Shown here: positions 1 through 8,963 of the stretch, in pieces | How positions within the stretch are numbered: the stretch's first letter is position 1 | How the letters are laid out: every line of letters begins with the position of its first letter | Assembly (NCBI GenBank): GCA_000697355.1 | Contig: JNEN01001240.1 | Span: 248,001 to 312,000 of the forward strand | Length of the DNA: 64,000 bases | DNA from: Syncephalastrum monosporum B8922 | Taxonomy: Eukaryota; Mucoromycota; Mucoromycetes; Mucorales; Syncephalastraceae | Direction: 5' to 3' | Notes under the pieces: model-generated | Databases searched by the model: none | What the model saw: only the letters and a program-made list of their open reading frames with translations | Told to the model about the DNA's origin: nothing | Made by a program: the position numbers and the translations under genes

Positions 1-340
1 CTTAAAGGCAATATAGACGACGGTGTGGACAGGATCCAACAGCGCGGCCGTGAAGCTGCGCGGCGCGAAGAGGTAGTAGGCAAAACGATCCGTAGCGAAG
101 AGTTAGTTGGAGCCCTCGAATTGTTCCCAAACGCCGAGAACGCGCACCAGGACGTTTCTGGAAGCGCTTGAAGCATCTGCGAGATCAAATAGAGAGATGT
201 ATATTGAGCGCAACAAGGATTCCGCGGTCTGATGAGCTTTCGGTCCTCCACACAGAGCATAACTGGGGAGATCCACCTATCGACCATGCACGAGATTTAT
301 GTTGCAACAATGTCGTGCCGACCGAGAAAATTGTGAACAC
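1..340 (-). pseudogene. SEC61-alpha (translocon channel) pseudogene fragment, continues past the left edge
   Basis: Read on the minus strand, blocks typical of Sec61-alpha follow in the right order but not in one frame. VDLP is at 276-265, LYLISQML at 194-171, VLVRVLGVWE at 153-124, and ALLDPVHTVVYIAFK runs to the window edge (about 45-1). An in-frame TAA at 105-103 stands where the family normally has a Gln codon, and at least two frame changes separate the blocks. No usable N-terminal coding region exists between 340 and 643. The blocks are closer together than in the intact protein, so short deletions are likely. No intron is visible between them, so a processed copy is possible. Sec61-alpha forms the ER protein-conducting channel; this copy cannot make it. 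Recognition is from memory of the family; the disruption is seen directly. Confidence 0.72.
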
Positions 341-643
341 TGCATACAAGTAGAGAACCGGTATCGGGAAGTTATATGCAGCTTATCTATGTGGTTCAAT
401 AAAATTCGACTGATACGTTGCTGTCTATCATTGTTTGAGTCTGACACACTCGACTGTATAATATTATCTGATTCATGAGAAAAGTATCAGAACGATCACA
501 ATATGGGTGAGTGTAGTCAGCTTTATCTCTTCTCTTCTCTTCCGCTTTGACTTCACCTTTTCTCTTCGTTCTCTCCTCCTGTCTTGCTACTCTATCACCG
601 TTCACGCTATTACATATTCATTTCTCCCCATTACATTTCAAAT
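341..643. other. Gap before the nuclease-fusion gene
   Basis: No coding signal is visible. The last ~130 bases are rich in C/T (tct, ctt runs from about 520 to 640), a composition common in fungal 5' leaders, and probably belong to the leader of the gene starting at 644. A sequence resembling a poly(A) signal (AATAAA) lies near 399-404 on the plus strand, but no plus-strand gene ends here convincingly. Confidence 0.4.
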
Positions 644-2119
644 ATGGGGGTCAAAAACCTTCATTATCACGCCACAAAAGCCAAGGCTTATGAAGACAAC
701 GTTGACTTGCTTCAACGCCTGAAGCAAGAACACGTGGATATGATCTTTGTCGATGTCTGTTGCGTCTTTTTCGACATGTTGTCAAAAAAAGTCGGAGCTC
801 CCCTGCTCACTTATGACATGTACACACGAAAGGGTATGTATGACTAACAGTAAGCAAAGTCATTATCACGGCCCACTAATATAATGCTTCAAGGCATAGA
901 TATAGGCGGGGCCAGCAGCACAACTTCCAAGCAAGGCCTACACCATGCTCTACATGCATTTACCCAGGACATGATCCAGGCCACCATGCGGCTGACCGCG
1001 GAAGGTGAACGGCGCGCATGTCTCGTTTTGGACAGCGAGACACCATTTGAACCGAAGCGTCGGACCACCATAAAAAGAGAGTCAGACGCAAATCATGCGT
1101 TAAACATAGCCGCGCGTCTATGTCGTCGGTCGAAACAACAGGATATCAGTGATATAATACAACGCCACGCCCGGGCGCATACGCGCTTCACTAGGGATAT
1201 AAAGAAAACGGTCGTCGAGGTACCAAGTAGCAGTCTCACATCCACATGTATATGCTTTACTCACTAGTTACTTTCCATGCTGTACCAATGCAGCTATTAT
1301 TAGCATCCGGCATACAAGAGTATGAGCAAGAAATGTCGTCGCTGCCACCGCTTTCATTCTTTGTTTCTCTACGAGAAGCTGATGCACAAGTTGTCTACTT
1401 GGCGGCATCATGGCCTGGCCGACCGGCCATTATGTCTAGGGATGGCGACTTGTTTGCCTACGGCGGCGCATTAAACTGTTTGGTACGTATACAGACGCGA
1501 GAAAAGAGGGAGATTCCAGGACCCCGCTTCTAATAACTTTTAATATCTCTGTAGCGCATACTGCAAGTCGGATGGGAGAACGACACATTGTTATCCAGAG
1601 TGACAACAAAAAGTAACCTCCTCACAAGTCTAAACCTGAAAAACGCACGAGACGGAAGTGATTTTCGAAAGGTAGAGTTTCGCATATACTGTTGGATTAT
1701 AGCTTATATAAGCATAGGCCGAGACGCGCTTGGCGGTCATTGCGTCTTTGTCGGGAAATGACTATGCAAGCAATCCAAAGAAACATGCATTCAAGCGCAT
1801 CCAAGACATGGTGCTTGAAATAGACCTTACCACTCCCGATGAAGATGCCCTCAATTTGATGGAAAAGGTAATTGTATAACATTGTGAGGAGTACAGGATA
1901 TAGTATGATACTAACAAAAGCAATAGGTACTCGATAAAATCCCATGGCTTTCGGAGTACGACATACGGCGGTACCAGGTGTCCCTACATCAGTTTTGCTG
2001 CCCTTACGTCTTGACCAATAGCGGGGATATATCCACGAAGACTGTCCACCAAGGCATCAACATCAAAGCCAGCACCAAATTGCTGGATGAAATGTACGGC
2101 GAGAAAATCCGTGTGAAGC

Positions 2120-2160
<41 letters not shown>

Positions 2161-5100
2161 GGTAGATATTTGCAGAACCTAAAAATGTGCAAACATAGTA
2201 TTAAACTCCGTGTTTATTGTAGCTACTGATTCGGATAAAGGCTCCCGCTTCACCTTCGTTACCACCAGCTCGGTACCGAAAGCCCTACTCGGTCAAGAAG
2301 TCGACACTGGCGAAGAAGCCAAGAAGAAAAAGCCCACAAAAAAGCCGAGGAAAAAAGGCTCATCATCTCGAAGCCTCAATAAACCGGATGACCCCTCAGT
2401 TGCCAAGAAGCGCGTCTTCAAGAATCAAAGCCGACTGCTCCCGAACGAAGACGGTGAGCTGACCAAGGTGCATCCCTTAAGCCGTGCAACAAGCTCCTGG
2501 TCCGCAGGCTTGTATTCTTCTGTGTTATCTGCTGCAATCAAGCGTAGTCCCGAAGACCATCAATACGCAACACAGCAAGCAAGAGCTGTGACGTCAGCTT
2601 TGCGGAGCGATGTCAAACTAGCAAACAACATGCGATCTATGGCTTTAGAGGTTGCACGGATTGCATTGGAAGACGTCAGCAGGGAGGATTATTCCCCCCA
2701 GCTCAAGCAGCACATCTACCGCAATTTTTTTCAGTCGACTCGCGGCGGTGTGGTACGGGATCCTGTTTCCACCCTGCGCTGGCAAGGTTATGAAGCTGCT
2801 TCGACTTCTGACTCCAGTGAATCATGCGCGCAAAAGACCTGGACCTGGATCTTAAACATGACCACCGCTTACGTCAACGCAGCCATGGAGCGCCTCAATG
2901 ACTTTGCAACTGAGGCATACCAGCAAGTCTCTCCCCGCCTGGACGCTGCAGGATGGATACACAACCCAAACAGCTTCATCGCGTATCCGGAAGACAAAAG
3001 CATCAAGTCATTGGTCGCCATGATGTCAATGAATCCGCCCCTGCGTAACGTTTTATTAAAAGCACGATACATATGGTGGCAGGGTTACGCAGGCGACTGG
3101 TCTCAAGCACCGGTGCTAAACAGTTCTGGGGGAAAACACCCGATGATTGAGTCTCTGGCAAGAGAGCTCGATTCAGTCTTCCGGGCAAACATCATCCACA
3201 ATTTCATCCCAAGATCTATTTCCTTGGTCGACAGTCTTTTGGCGCAACAGGCATTAGTTCCGAAGGGCTGGCCTGTGGACGATCAGTTCCGGCAATGGCT
3301 ATTCAATATGATCAACACAGACGCTGACGTGCGTCAAGCTCTGCTCTCCCACTACAAGCATCTACCATCCGATACGGCAAAGTCGATTTCCCGCTTTATT
3401 CGGTCTCGTCGACGCCGAAATCGTCCAAATGATCTCGTGGAGCTTTGCAACCAGCTGAAAATAATGGCCACAGTACCTGCAGGATGGCCAGAGCACGACT
3501 CAATTGGGGCATACATCTTTGCTTCTGTGTTCCGTGTGCCGCTCCATGCGAACGGCGGCATTATGCCCGATCAAGAAGCCCTACGAACAGTACCAGATGG
3601 CGTCAAAGAGCATCAAGGAATTCAGGAAGTAGTACAAGCGTACCGAGGCCGGATGGAGCGTCTTTTTGGCTCAGTTATCATTGCGCGCGGCCCAAAAGAG
3701 GCCGTCACAACGGAAGGCTTTGATCTCTACGATGGCCTGGGCTACCAGCGTCCGTCATCAGATTCTCCAAAGTTTCTGCAAGCAACGAAACCGAGACAAG
3801 CCCATCGTCTGCTGGAAGCAACATTGGACATGGAGAAAATCCTGCCTGATTTTTCAAGGGATTTTATCAATCCTGTACCGGCTACTGGCCTCTCTCCTGC
3901 GTGTATCCTTTTCAGCGAGAGCCAGCTGAGTCCCATGCTAAACCGTATCGATCTTGTTAAAGAAGACTACAAAACTTATCGGAATGCTACAGACGGGGAA
4001 GAGGGAAAGGTAAAGACAGCTCCAAGGTGTAGATTAAAAAAGGAAACGTCATATTGATACACTGTCGTTTGATCAGAGCGCTGTCAGTTTTATCTTAGAT
4101 ATTGGCGTCAGAGCAGTACATCATAAAGGAGATATTAGGCTGAAGAACCGCCCATACGCCTATAAATTGAAGAAGGTAGTGCCAGGGACTGGAGAAGCGC
4201 AATACACACCGCAATCGTCTTTTCGCACGAACGGAATCAAAGTGATACAAGGGTACACAAACTGGATGCAACCTGCCGCAAGAGGCACAATCAAACGCCA
4301 GCCTATCAGCATTGATCAGTATCTGAGAGACAACGAGGATACCAAGAGTGATTTGAAAGCCGTCTTGGCACTCGATTGCGGTGAAGTCTGTCCGGTGGCG
4401 TCGTTCGCCATGCCCATCTTACCAAGCGGAGGTCCAAGGCGTGGCCTACAGCTTTGCGTGCGTCGACAGGAGGCCTACGGCCTGACAGACCCAAATGCTC
4501 GGTGGCTGGAAGATAAAAAAGACCGCGAAAAAATCAACGACATCGAGGCCCATATCTCAAGACAGGTTACTGGTGCAGGCAATCCACATGCATACATGGC
4601 AAAACTGAGGTCTCACCAGTCGAACAGTAACAAAGACATTCTGAGGAACTTTTACTCGAGGCCCTCTGTTCTCCGGAAAAAATGGGAGATACAGCGTTCC
4701 ATACGGTCACGTCTTGACAGCATTTGCGATTTGCTGCTCGAGTCGGTGAAGCAGGCAAGCAACAATGAGGAAACGAAAGTTTTGGTCGGCGTCGGCATGG
4801 ATGGCCAGAGCGCTGGACCGGCGCGCAAAGGAGCGAGGGCGCCTATGGATGAGAAATTTCTGGAAGCGCTCAAACGAAAAGCAAAGAGTCATGACTTCCC
4901 TTTGGTCCGCCTCAACGAGTATTGCACAAGCCAAATCTGCCCTCACTGCCTCCAGTTGGGTAACGAGGTTTTTACCGAGTACTTGAAGCGCGTGCCCTCA
5001 AACCCATCACCTGAAGCTGAGCCGTACGACGTCCTTCGCGTAAAAACATGTCGCGTATGCCACAAGTACTTCCATCGTGACGGCATGGCTGTGCAAAATA

Positions 5101-5363
5101 TGGCGCTCATGATGGAAACCCTTTTGGTCGCGGGCGAGAAGCCCATGTGCTTCATACCGCCTTTGTCCAGAAAGGATCAAGAAAGCACCTCTGGTTCCGG
5201 CAGGAAGAAAAAAGGGAAGAGAAAGGCACCCAGTGAACAAGCAGACGGGGAGATAAAAAGAAGTAGACTAGTATGTGGCCCCCTAGACAGGGCGGCTCGG
5301 GCAATATGCCCGTATATAGTTTCTATATATATGAGATACCGCAATGAAAAGCTGGAGTGTTAA
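644..5363 (+). CDS. Fusion protein: FEN1/XPG-like 5' nuclease plus Fanzor/TnpB-like RuvC nuclease
   Basis: Eight exons (644-833, 894-1219, 1294-1482, 1555-1671, 1718-1867, 1927-2161, 2223-4009, 4077-5363) give one 1426-residue frame; all seven phases agree. The start MGVKNL resembles the MGI.GL start of FEN1/XPG nucleases. XPG-N, XPG-I and H3TH-entry signatures follow, with D37, D110, E200 and D202 (EADAQ), D222 and D224 (SRDGDLFAYG) and D289 (LSGNDY) as the expected metal ligands. A lysine-rich linker (~residues 420-450) leads to ~550 residues I do not recognise. The C-terminus has RuvC-I (LALDCGE, D1098), the Fanzor-style alternative glutamate (LNEYCTS, E1279), a zinc ribbon (C1286, C1289, C1323, C1326) and RuvC-III (HRDGMAVQN, D1333). 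The tail is basic and could be a nuclear signal. Family knowledge: FEN1/XPG enzymes cut DNA flaps; Fanzors are RNA-guided DNA nucleases linked to transposons. That both activities work together is inference. Two separate genes are unlikely because no stop or promoter interrupts the chain. Confidence 0.82.
2119..2160 (+). repeat. Coding microsatellite (CAACAG)n in the fusion gene
   Basis: A run of near-perfect CAACAG hexamers ends exon 6 of the fusion gene and is read as alternating Thr-Ala. It sits between the XPG-like part and the lysine-rich linker and abuts the splice donor at 2162, so length changes could also affect splicing. Confidence 0.9.
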
Positions 5364-5795
5364 GTCTTGAGCGTATACGATGAGCTGATGCAGCCGGTAT
5401 GGCTCACTGGTGTTCGTACCCTGAGAGCAGACGAAGTTCGTATATAAGCTTTTTAATGTGTGGAGACGACGAGATGATTGGCATCTTCGATACGCAGTGG
5501 GTGTAGGCGACTGATCCGCCGATCAGGAGCTGGATATTTTTTTTTTTTTTTTGGAAAAAATTGATGACCTGCAGCATGCGTTATTTGATCGGTGAATGGT
5601 CCGGCGTCGTTGGAGATGATAGTCTTTACGACAAAGTTTGGACTGTCGCAACTCAGGAAAAGCCGCCGAAGACACCCGCACTACATCAACTTTCTTCAAC
5701 ACAATAGAATTGAAGACTGAGACCAAAAATAAAAAATAAAACAATTAAAAGGAAAAGAAAAGAAGAAATTATTATTTATATTATAAATTACGCAA
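5364..5795. other. Gap between the fusion gene and the next gene
   Basis: Holds the dispersed repeat described at 5429-5545, a run of 16 T (5537-5552) and an A/T-rich stretch (5705-5790) that probably carries 3' ends of the two converging genes. No coding signal is seen. Confidence 0.5.
5429..5545 (+). repeat. Dispersed repeat, copy A (3' flank of the fusion gene)
   Basis: Compared with 53229-53333 in the same orientation. Shared blocks in the same order are CGAAGT(T/C)CGTAT (5432-5443; 53231-53242), a GC-rich block around GCAG(T/C)GGG, and a perfect 15-mer CCGATCAGGAGCTGG (5519-5533; 53307-53321) followed in both by a T-rich run and GGAAAA. The spacing differs by about 11 bases. A single 15-mer match could be chance in 64 kb; the ordered series makes common origin likely. 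Confidence 0.55.
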
Positions 5796-6499
5796 TCAAT
5801 CAGTGTGGGAACCACAGCAGCAGGGTATCTGAGAAGTAAGCCAAGCCCACCATGAGGTATATTGTCGTTCGTCTTTGCGTGGAGCAAGGTCGGGATCGGA
5901 GTGATGGTCCTGCCATAGTAAGTGAAGCCCTTCTTGGTTATCCTGGTAGGCTTCGATTATATCGTCATTATCAGCAGAAGAGATATGTTCATTTCCATCT
6001 AGGAACTCTGACCGACAGGAAGGATCTATGGCATCACGGGCAACTGTGCATACAATAACACGCCCAAAAAGTAGCAAAAGCGGGTGAATTATTACAAGGC
6101 GCAGTTACTGTTTTCGGCATGGGTTACCATAGGCGCGCCGCGCTTTCGCCAGTTTCGCCTCTAAAAAAAGCATCGGTCAAAGTTTGCAAATTATAAAAAA
6201 AAAAAAGTTGAAAAATAGACAACAATGAATGAATTGGACACTCACCCAGAGTGCGGATAAGCTTGGCGGACTGCGCCTGCTCCTGTTCTGTTTGTACCTG
6301 CCATCGGATGACGCGATCCGATGGCGATTCACCTTCAGATTGCTGCTGCCAAGACGGGCCATCGACGTCATTGCTCTACGTAGTAGTTTAGCATAGAAGC
6401 CCCGTGACCTCACGGGCGACAAAATAGAAATACGTTTGGCTTGTGCTGAGCCGCGTAATGTTGAAATGGGTCCACTTCCGGGTCTGGGAATCCTGACAT
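5796..6499 (-). CDS. Small unknown protein, 158 residues, four exons
   Basis: Assembled from exons 6499-6434, 6375-6246, 6160-6128 and 6043-5796 (minus strand); phases agree and a branch-like CTAAA precedes the second exon. The protein starts MSGFPDPEVDPFQHYAAQ, has a Gln/Glu-rich helical stretch (WQVQTEQEQAQSAKLIRTLE, about residues 43-62) that could form a short coiled coil, then an acidic middle, and ends in a Trp- and Cys-containing tail (TSWWAWLTSQIPCCCGSHTD). No membrane segment is evident. I do not recognise the family. One internal exon is only 33 nt. The gene converges on the nuclease-fusion gene; their stop codons are 432 bases apart. The start is the first ATG in frame; a more upstream exon cannot be excluded. 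Confidence 0.62.
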
Positions 6500-6690
6500 T
6501 CGTTTGAAGGGAGACGAGTCAGAAAAACTAAAATATTAACGGCGCACCAATGTCTCGGGTCAATTTCATGCGCGGCATTGTGATTGGAAAATTGGGTGTA
6601 TATTTTACAACGAGGGGGCGAGACACGGTGGAGGATATGAATGTACAAAGAGGAAAGAAAGGAATATAACCAAGAAACTATAATACACTA

Positions 6691-7368
6691 TCACCAAACA
6701 TGGTAAGACATGCGATGATGTTCTTCTGAAACGTCTACACTTGTTTTCGGATCGGTTGAGGAGGAGAGTGTGGTTTGGGGTGACCGATAATAGCCTGCGA
6801 AATCATCTTGGCGTTGTCGAACCAGCGACATCAGGACCGGGTCCAACTCGTTCCTGTCTTGCGAAGACGAGGATGATGGACTCTGACTGTGACTCGGATG
6901 CTGGTGTTGCTGCTGCCTTTGCTGCTCTTTTTGCCAGTTGCCGAGCGAATATCCGTCTTCAAACATGACAACCATTGAATCCTCCTGGTGGTCTATGCTG
7001 TTGTGTTTCGTATGCAAAGATTGGGTCGAAGTCGGTGGTGGTCGTGGTGGGTGTTGCAGAATCGACGAGAAGACTAGGTCGTGCGTCTCGGGCGGGGGCA
7101 GTGGCTGCTGTTGTTCATGCGGTTCCTTTTGCCAAGGCAGGCGTACCTTCTTGCGGCGTTGGTAGTCAAAGTGAATAAAGTCGTGGCTGTCCTCTTGCTG
7201 CCGGCGCATACGGCGAATGAGCAACATGAAGCCCAACACAAGTGCCAAGCCAAAGACAACGCAAATGACGATAATAGCAATGGCTATCGTGGAAAGCTCC
7301 TCTTCACTGCCGTTGCTCTTCGGAGAGCTCTCGTCGTCAAGTGAGGTAGGCACCTGAGAGCTGCTCAT
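6691..7368 (-). CDS. Single-pass membrane protein, 225 residues, function unknown
   Basis: One uninterrupted exon. The first ~26 residues are Ser/Glu-rich and hydrophilic, followed by one strongly hydrophobic segment (about residues 27-50, rich in Ile/Val/Leu) ending in RRMRRQQ. The remaining ~170 residues are hydrophilic, with Gln- and Pro-rich runs and a Ser cluster. The basic residues after the hydrophobic segment suggest a short N-terminus outside (or lumenal) and a long cytosolic tail, without a cleaved signal peptide. This layout occurs in small fungal plasma-membrane sensors and adaptors, but I recognise no family motif. The start is the first ATG after a purine-rich leader. The upstream neighbour is the casein kinase 2 beta gene in the same direction, 309 bases away. 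Confidence 0.72.
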   Translation of the reverse strand: MSSSQVPTSLDDESSPKSNGSEEELSTIAIAIIVICVVFGLALVLGFMLLIRRMRRQQEDSHDFIHFDYQRRKKVRLPWQKEPHEQQQPLPPPETHDLVFSSILQHPPRPPPTSTQSLHTKHNSIDHQEDSMVVMFEDGYSLGNWQKEQQRQQQHQHPSHSQSPSSSSSQDRNELDPVLMSLVRQRQDDFAGYYRSPQTTLSSSTDPKTSVDVSEEHHRMSYHVW

Positions 7369-7677
7369 GTTGTCATGGAAGAAAGAAAAACGAGAAGAAC
7401 AAAAAAAGAAAAAAAAGGGCCCAAATACGGGTCTCCGAAAAATATAGACAGGACCCTCGGCGCGCTCGGGCCGGTCGGTCTTTCTTCAACCCATCCCACT
7501 GCTCATGGATAGCAAATTCAAGGATAATCCAGCGAATACTTCTACTTCGCCAATGGCATCATCATTATAACGTATGTACAAATGAATGGAAAAGGGGATG
7601 GGGGGGATAAAAATATGAGTTTGGGGGAGAGACAAGTTAGAAGGTAAAGAAAGGTAAGGAGGGGAAGATAGGTACGG
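7369..7677. other. Gap between the CK2 beta stop and the membrane-protein start
   Basis: Contains the purine-rich leader of the membrane-protein gene near 7370-7420 and, on the minus strand, the CK2 beta 3' end near 7560-7677. No further gene is seen. Confidence 0.5.
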
Positions 7678-8963
7678 TCATATCCACCGTCTGAAGAAGT
7701 TGAGACCCGAGTCTCTCATGCGCCACCCTTCGACTTGGTTTGTCAGTCGTGCCAATCGTTCATCCTCTTGCTGTTCCACCGCCTGCGATGGGATCGGCTA
7801 TCATATCATAGATATATAAACAAACAGGTCAGCCTCTTTCTGTAATGAATGCGTTGCGCCCCAACACTATAATGACAATAAGCAGGGCGGGCTCTTACCC
7901 ACCACATTATGTTCAAACCCCATGACGGCATCCGCCTCATTCTCTTCCACGTCCTCTGCGTCGATTTCATCATCGTACAGCTCGTCTTCTTCGTCTTCTT
8001 CGTCATCGTCGACTGTGCATCCTGGTGGCCGCATCCGTAACCACTGCATCCGGGGTCCTACACGCGACTTTTCATTCACCCGGAAACCAAATATGCTCGG
8101 CTGGTAAATAGTGCTACGAGGTGGCCGTAGAAGTTCAGGAAAGGACTGGAACATGAGGTGTGCGTACGTCGTGCCGAAGTGTGCACCTAACATGGGGAAC
8201 GCAAGTTAAGAACCGTTGCATAGAGAGCTTTGGTGTAGTTACCGTCGACGTTGACAAAGATGGAGCTGGAAGGATTGTAGAGATCCATGCACCGAGGACA
8301 ATAGAGTCGGACGCTCTCCTTGCCGACTTCGTCAAACCGCCCACAGGGGATAACGGGGCATCGTCCGCAATAGACGCGAGGACAGAAGCCAAACTGTTCG
8401 GAGGCGTAGCGTTCCGCCATGAGCCGCAGACCGTTGCGCGTCAGCAGATAGCGCTGATGGATCAAACCGTACAACATGGCTGCATAGGGTTCAATTACGC
8501 TCGGGTGCACGCGTTCGCGGTGTCGGCGAGGGATCGGTTTTTCTTTCCAGAAACCGTCGTCTTCCTCTTCTTCAGAGTCGTCTTCCTGTTCTAACTGGGT
8601 CGAGTTGGTCAAGCCCGGTGCAGCGCCTCCTCCACCCACCACGTCTTCATCCTCAATGTCTTCTGGCTCGACGTCCAGAATCATGTCCAGGGCCTCAGAA
8701 TAATAGGGAACGATCGCCGATAAACCGGTCAGGTTGAAATCGTCTTCGATGAATTCCTCGGGCACTTCAGCATAGTATTCGTTGCCTGATAATGAGCAGA
8801 ACCAGCTAATCCAGCTTTGGAGCGAGCTGCCCGTGCTGGGTTGGGATTCGTCATCTTTGGAGCATGCCACCAGAGCTTCTCGTTAGCCATAAACCGCCTC
8901 TCTCTCGCTCTGTGTCTTCTTACCGTATACTGGATCAGCGGTTGACGAAAAGAATCTATCCAT
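7678..8963 (-). CDS. CKB1: Casein kinase 2 regulatory (beta) subunit
   Basis: Exons 8963-8924, 8875-8243, 8186-7903 and 7797-7678 give 358 residues. It is the dimerising, substrate-selecting subunit of the CK2 Ser/Thr kinase. Visible family marks: WISWFCSLSGNEYYAEVPEEF near the start, the HQRYLLTRNGL region, zinc-binding cysteine pairs (CPRVYC and CPRC) and the AHFGTTYAHLMFQSFPEL block. Fungal extras are a long acidic insertion (DDSEEEEDD) before the HPSVIEPYA part and an acidic Asp/Glu run after the conserved core. The last splice is the weakest. I used donor GTGGGT at 7902, the only choice that opens the final frame ending FFRRWI; a better-looking donor (GTAAGA, 7898) would give a different, shorter end. 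The first exon is 40 nt, with start MDRFFSSTADPVY. Confidence 0.9.

Noticed and set aside
1..170. Plus-strand open frame from the left edge to a TGA at 168
   Set aside because: It is the antisense of the SEC61-alpha-like fragment, which has family signatures; the plus frame has none.
5519..5533. The 15-mer CCGATCAGGAGCTGG alone as evidence of a repeat
   Set aside because: One 15-base match between two sites in 64 kb is expected by chance; I keep the claim only because other blocks match in order.
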